Assembly (NCBI GenBank): GCA_958299035.1
Contig: CATQJL010000001.1
Location: 17,715,433 to 17,779,432, forward strand
Direction: 5' to 3'
Origin: Cylicocyclus nassatus
Taxonomy: Eukaryota; Nematoda; Chromadorea; Rhabditida; Strongylidae
DNA length: 64,000 nt
In this document: piece after piece, positions 59,299-64,000 of the stretch
How the letters are laid out: each line of letters opens with the position of its first letter
Numbering within the stretch: position 1 is the first letter of the stretch
Notes under the pieces: generated by a model
Seen by the model: only the letters and a program-made list of their open reading frames with translations
Database searches by the model: none
Told to the model about the DNA's origin: nothing
Made by a program: the position numbers and the translations under genes

Positions 59299-60910
59299 TA
59301 CACAGGGACATATCCAAATTCATGCGTTCTTGTAAAAAGCTTGTAATTTACGCTAGTAGGAGTCTCAAAAGTAAATCAAAACTGGCATTTACCAAAAAAC
59401 CCCTCTAGGGGCGGGGCGTGCCAAAAGAGACGTGGCTGAATAGAGCCGAAATTTTTGTAAATTGCTCCCACTTGTCCTTGGTCCTTGGTTGGCGTTAAGA
59501 GATGTTCAGAATCAAAAAGGACTAGACTCTTGGAGACGGTGGGGCGGGGGAGGGGGGGGCTTAATTTTTTTCCCTTTCGTCTATATTGCCCTTTCAAATT
59601 TCTCTTAGGCATTTTTTCTTTTCCGTTACCATTGCTCCCACATTGTTTTCTGGTCATCGATCCTAGAACTCGAAATTCTAATTTTTGAATCCCCCTTCTC
59701 GCTCAAGCCCAGTCCCTATTTACATTTGTACTTTCCACTCCATCCTGAATGATTCATACTCAGCTTCAAGCTTATTTACGTCTGCCTTTGGCCCCTATCT
59801 AAAATTCCACGATCATCAATAATTCCTCGACGAGCTCCAATAAAAACACGGCAATGCTCCCGTTAGAGTAAGATACACATTTGGCTTTTTATAGGCCATT
59901 TTGCTCACTTCTAAGTGTTTCTTTTTTTCGCCTTCGAATTTTTTTCGACTACGCCTAAAAGGCGCCGACATCTGCACTTGTACAGAACGAGACAGGGCTA
60001 AGGCGAAAGAAGGGGTAGGGGGGAGGGGGGCGAACGAGCGCGGAAATCGAGATCTTTTGCCGCGCACTTTTGCGTCCGGTATTCCAGTTATTTAGTTCTA
60101 CATACACACTTGAGAGCCACAGCAAGAGGGCTAGGAGGGCCAATGTTTGCTTGGGAACACCCTTGCCAGCTATCAACGCACGTTATCTGCTAAGTATTGA
60201 GGCCCTTGTGGAATTTGTTTTGACCAACTTATGGGTTCCTTTGACGTCCAGCTTTATAGCCCCTATTTGTGATCGCCGCAATTTCCTTTTGTGGGAACCG
60301 AAGCATCAATTATGGTTGGGGCGATTGGGAAAGCGCAATTCTTTTCAAGACGGAACCGTTTTATTCAGTCTGGATCTATAAATGCCTTTGTTTGAATTTT
60401 TTCAAGGAAAAACGCAATTAAATCGCACTTTTTTGAGGTTTTATCTATCAAAAGCAACCTCTCTGTCTTTCATGCGAGAGTTTTCCAGTTATTAGCTTCT
60501 TATTTACTCCCAGCCAATTTACTCCTTTCGTTCCTATTTTTGCGAAAAGGGATCCACAAAACTGCAAAAGTGTGCAAGATTACTAATGCTTACTTGCTTT
60601 GTTGCAGACATTAACATTGTTGTTATGTATCTTTCAAAATATATCTGAAAAAGGAAATTCCGAAAAAACCTATAAGCATTTCTTGGGATGTTATTGGCTC
60701 ATTTAAACCCCTTACGCCTCCGCATTTTTTTCTGTATACGGTAACGGTTGTCAAAACAAAATACTGTATATTCAAAATTTTATATTTCATGTATATTGAA
60801 TCCTACATTAATACTTTTGCCATACCTCTACAGCAGCTCAAAACCCCAAGGATGGGAGGGCTCAAGCCAAAAGTGGTCGTGGTAGAATTCTGCAATGAAA
60901 TTGCTACTCT
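59299..60910. other. Intronic stretch without recognised exon
   Basis: A 103-codon + strand frame at 60070-60381 and an overlapping minus frame were examined; the region is GC-richer but has no fitting splice sites or family resemblance. G tracts lie at 59542-59558 and 60014-60030. Confidence 0.35.
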
Positions 60911-61121
60911 CTTAAGCCCCGGACAGACTTCACGCGATTTGCTCGTCGCGACTAAATCACGACGAGACAACTGTTACAACATCATTCCAGCCGATCAACT
61001 TGCATTTCGGTTGTGATACTTTTCCAGCCCGAAATTTTTGAATGTGAAATGAAAATGAATGGAAATCTCGGCGACTGAATCGCGACGATCAAATCGCATG
61101 AAGTCTGTCCGCGGCCTTAGG
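60911..61121. mobile_element. Inverted-repeat MITE with GGACAGACTTCA ends
   Basis: CTTAAGCCCCGGACAGACTT on the left mirrors AAGTCTGTCCGCGGCCTTAG on the right, continuing as CACGCGATTTG against CAAATCGCATG. A second inner pair, CTCGTCGCGACTAAATC against GAATCGCGACGATC, follows. Total about 210 bp; no gene. Confidence 0.8.
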
Positions 61122-62400
61122 AGTTTTTTATCCGCATTTTCACAAGTGAATTACGAGATGCAACCATGGGTATTACCTGGAATATTACGTCATTTTCATT
61201 TTCTCAGACGGAAATGACCATTTTTATCCGAGCTGATTTCCAGTTAGACTTAGATTTCGATTAAGAAATACATTTTAGTTCTTTCGTCTTTATTCCCTAG
61301 TTCGTTCGCCTTAATTCTTCAATTCTTTGGCGAAAATCCTCACAGGTTTACTATGTTCAAAGACTGGTTTACAACAAGTTTCACGAGGGTTGTTGGATTA
61401 GGGCATCTCGGGGAGGGAACGGGATACGGAAAAGTTTTCATCCTTACCATAAAATATGACAAGAATTAAAACTTTTCAAGTACATACACTTGCCATTAGT
61501 TAAGTATGAGGCTCAAGAGTTTAGAGTTTTTCATCCAAGAAGTGGGTATCTTTACAGTGTAAAGAGCTCTTGAGTCTTCAAGTGGGAACGCAATCTTGGC
61601 TTGGTATCCATAAGAGCTCCCAATAGATGCTCTACTGGAGCATCTGCGAGAATTTTTATGCTTTCTATGCCTATTCCATGAAATTTCCCCTCAAGCTTTA
61701 AGCCACCAGTTACAGTAACCCTTCCATGCTTTTGCAAGCTAATCTCCCCCTATTTGCACTAGCCTACGCTTTCGAATTTTTCTTAAGTGACTCATTCTCA
61801 CAAACAGCGGAAATCTCGTCCGGCGCCATACATGGTTGTGTGTTCTTCTTGTTGTTGTTCAGACAGACCTGGCCGCTATCACCGTCGGCTAAGGTCACCG
61901 CCATCGGTCGCGACATTCCTTCACTTTTATCGTCGCGACCGATCAGGACAAATACGCAGTGTTCCAAAATATATGCATTAAACACACTGGTCAGCACATC
62001 TAGACACTCTGATATCGATACGGGACCAGCAGACACGTCAAAAACCTGATTCAATCACTTTTGAATCAAGTTTTGACAACGTGTCTAGTGTTGACAGAAG
62101 ACTTTTACACGAGAAACGTCTCATTTCACGACTTGACGACAACGATAGCTTGCGAAAGCTGTAGAAAACTGGACCAGTAAGCGGTTTTATGGTTTGAGAC
62201 CACAAGTTTTCGTCCAATGGTTGGTGTTAGCGGTTTCGTCGAATCTGGGAAAGTGTTCCCAACCTGCTATTGGTATGGAATGGTCAAACTCCCGTTTTCT
62301 CTTTTTCAGTCGTTTACATATTTGGAGATTTTGATTTCATGCGCAGTGCCGTCTTTTTTAGAATTTTTGAAGTGACTCAAAAGCTACAAAATTCCTTGTC
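61122..62400. other. Intronic stretch; two-strand open region with a GTCGCGACCGAT inverted repeat
   Basis: Between 61764 and 62054 both strands are open for about 95-107 codons; the minus frame (FDVSAGPVSISECLDVLTSV) is preceded by a CAG. ATCGGTCGCGAC at 61903-61914 is inverted at 61932-61943, enough to form a hairpin. The region may be an exon of a minus-strand gene or only a GC-richer non-coding block; I cannot tell. Confidence 0.3.
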
Positions 62401-62409
62401 ATTCCCTAC

Positions 62410-63270
62410 TTGAGGTATAATAACCCTAACACTCTATACCCAGACTACAGTATCCCTTACTACACCATAACCAAAATACAGTATCCTGGTTCCATACTAG
62501 CCACAGAAGCCCTAACCACTTCTTACCCAAGCTACAGTACCCTTAAACCACTCCATGCTGATCCACAGTTTCCTTGACCACTTCACATCCAGGCCATAGC
62601 ATCCCCAACCGTTGCTTACCCGGGCTACAAGATCCCTAACCTCCTCACTCAATCTAGAGTATTCCTAACCACTTGGTATCCAAGCTACGGTACTTCTAAC
62701 CACTTCTTACCCGAGCTACAATATACCCTATCATTACTTACCAAGGCAAAGTATCCCTGACCACTGAAACACTCCGTACAAGCTACAGTGACCCTAATCA
62801 CTTCATACCCGTACCGTATCATAATTCCTCACACCAAGTCCAAGCTACAGTATCCTTGATCGCTCCATACCGAGCGATCAAGAAGCATGCTTAACCGCTC
62901 TTCATCCAAACTATGGTACCTCTAACCACTCCAAACCCAAGCCGTAGTACCCAACAGTTTCTTACCCAGACTAGAGTACTTTTGGTTACTCCAATCTTAG
63001 CTATAGTATCTCTAATCGTTTACAAGTTACAGTTACAGTACCCTGATAGTTTTCTACCCAAGCTGTCACCTCTCTTTCTAAACCTTAAGAATTCACATAG
63101 AAAAAATTTTTTGCAAAAAAATCAATCATAGGGTAAATTTCTAAGTACAGTGGTTTCCATTCAAAAATATAACTTATGCATACTCCATACCCAGACTACA
63201 GTATCCTTGATCATTTTTTACGCAAGATAGTGAATTCTGATCACTGCTTATCCAAAGTAATTATCCTTGA
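62410..63270. repeat. Minisatellite-like array, CTACAGTATCCCTAACCACT unit
   Basis: A unit of about 40-48 bp recurs for 0.85 kb: CCACTTCATACCCAAGCTACAGTA-CCCTAA with variants. Clear copies lie near 62445, 62530, 62680, 62785, 62840 and 63190; an AT-rich spacer interrupts at about 63080-63175. Frames in it are by-products. Confidence 0.75.
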
Positions 63271-64000
63271 CCATTCCCAGAATTTCCATATCTCTCTCCT
63301 AATGTCCCAAATCCCCAAATCTCAAATCTCCCTCCCCACATCCACCTCCTCCGTCTGTTTTCAATTCTCCTTAATGGCAAGATGAATGACAATGGTTTCG
63401 CCCTTGCCAAGCCTCGTATGATTCAATCGTTGGCCCCGTTTTTGCGCAGCAATGGCCTTGCGAGTTATGCTCATGCACACACGTTTGCACGAAAATTCCT
63501 CGAATTCCTTGAGTTATTACTACTTTATTGCACGGTTGTTTCGTGAAATTTGAGAAGCGGAAAGTGGGGAGGGGGGTAAGTTCTTCCCCTTTGACTACGG
63601 TTATCAGTGAATACTTACTCTGGTCACTATTCATAGTAACATACCTATTGGAGATTTTATAGTCACATAATCATTCAATTGACTCAATTGCTTTCCAACT
63701 TTCATGAGTTCAGTTGTAATGTATAAAACAATTGAATGAACGATTAAAAAAAAGATGATTGTAAAAATAAGTAAATAAACAAACAAATAAAGAACTAGCA
63801 TATTATTGGAAAGTAGAACGAAAATGGATTCATAGCGAATCTCCAGCATTTTTATTTATTCGAAAAATAAGCAGATGGTAAAAAAGAGGATTTGAGGGAG
63901 GGAGGAGGGGGGAGAAGCAGAGAAATTTGCAGGTGTCACTGATTTTCTTTGAAAAAGAGCCTGACCAAATTCTCCAAAGAACATCCCGTTTTTGAAAAGA
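63271..64000. other. Right edge of window, no gene recognised
   Basis: AT-rich with G-rich patches (63565, 63895-63915). The fifth grdn-1 exon was looked for here and not found. Confidence 0.35.

Noticed and set aside
61764..62054. Overlapping frames of 96 and 107 codons on both strands
   Set aside because: Both strands open over the same GC-richer block is typical of non-coding DNA. The minus frame is the better one but has no exon partner or family match.
1..64000. tRNA, 5S rRNA, SL RNA, telomeric TTAGGC arrays
   Set aside because: I looked for GGTTCGAATCC-type T-loops, spliced-leader sequence and TTAGGC repeats; only isolated short matches occur.

Overview
The window is nuclear DNA of a nematode, probably from the Rhabditina/Strongylida side. 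It is AT-rich, with short GT(A/G)AG...(T/C)AG introns of about 40-80 bp in the compact genes, two genes packed head to tail 268 bp apart as in a nematode operon, many palindromic MITEs, and many G/C homopolymer tracts. Three conserved genes are recognisable. All lie on the + strand and must be assembled from short exons, because no single open frame shows them. I cannot name the species.

Left part (1.2-10.0 kb, gene-dense). A 15-exon gene (1228-4592, 525 codons) encodes the nematode member of the C12orf4/DUF2362 family, called FERRY3 (Fy-3) in mammals. It is followed 268 bp downstream by a 19-exon gene (4861-10006, 707 codons) for a TTLL5-type tubulin polyglutamylase (ttll-5). Every intron phase in both models agrees. 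Two ttll-5 introns carry inverted-repeat elements, one of them flanked by TTAA. A third ttll-5 intron holds a possible 33-nt poison exon.

Middle part (10.0-44.2 kb). This is a gene desert of about 34 kb in which I find no conserved protein gene. It contains non-autonomous DNA transposons: a mariner-type MITE with arms of about 190 bp, a pair of hAT-type MITEs with 8-bp target duplications, one copy of a palindromic MITE family of about 180 bp, and Helitron-like ends. It also has several diverged satellite arrays, a perfect 17-bp-arm hairpin inside an open frame, and a few short open stretches that could be exons of unrecognised genes. The best of these is a tiny two-exon frame at 23.07-23.25 kb with an AATAAA downstream.

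Right part (44.2-64.0 kb). The 5' end of a Girdin/CCDC88-family gene (grdn-1) is present: four exons encoding the N-terminal HOOK domain, spread over 8.7 kb with introns of 1.1, 4.8 and 2.5 kb. The fifth exon is not found before the window ends, so that intron is probably longer than 11 kb. It is filled with minisatellite-like arrays (53.3, 55.8, 62.4 kb), MITEs, poly-C tracts and GC-rich islands.

Functionally, ttll-5 and grdn-1 both belong to microtubule, cilium and cell-polarity biology, and the FERRY3 relative to endosome/mRNA biology. No pathway link between the three is visible in the sequence. I found no rRNA, tRNA, CRISPR or intact transposase or reverse transcriptase gene.
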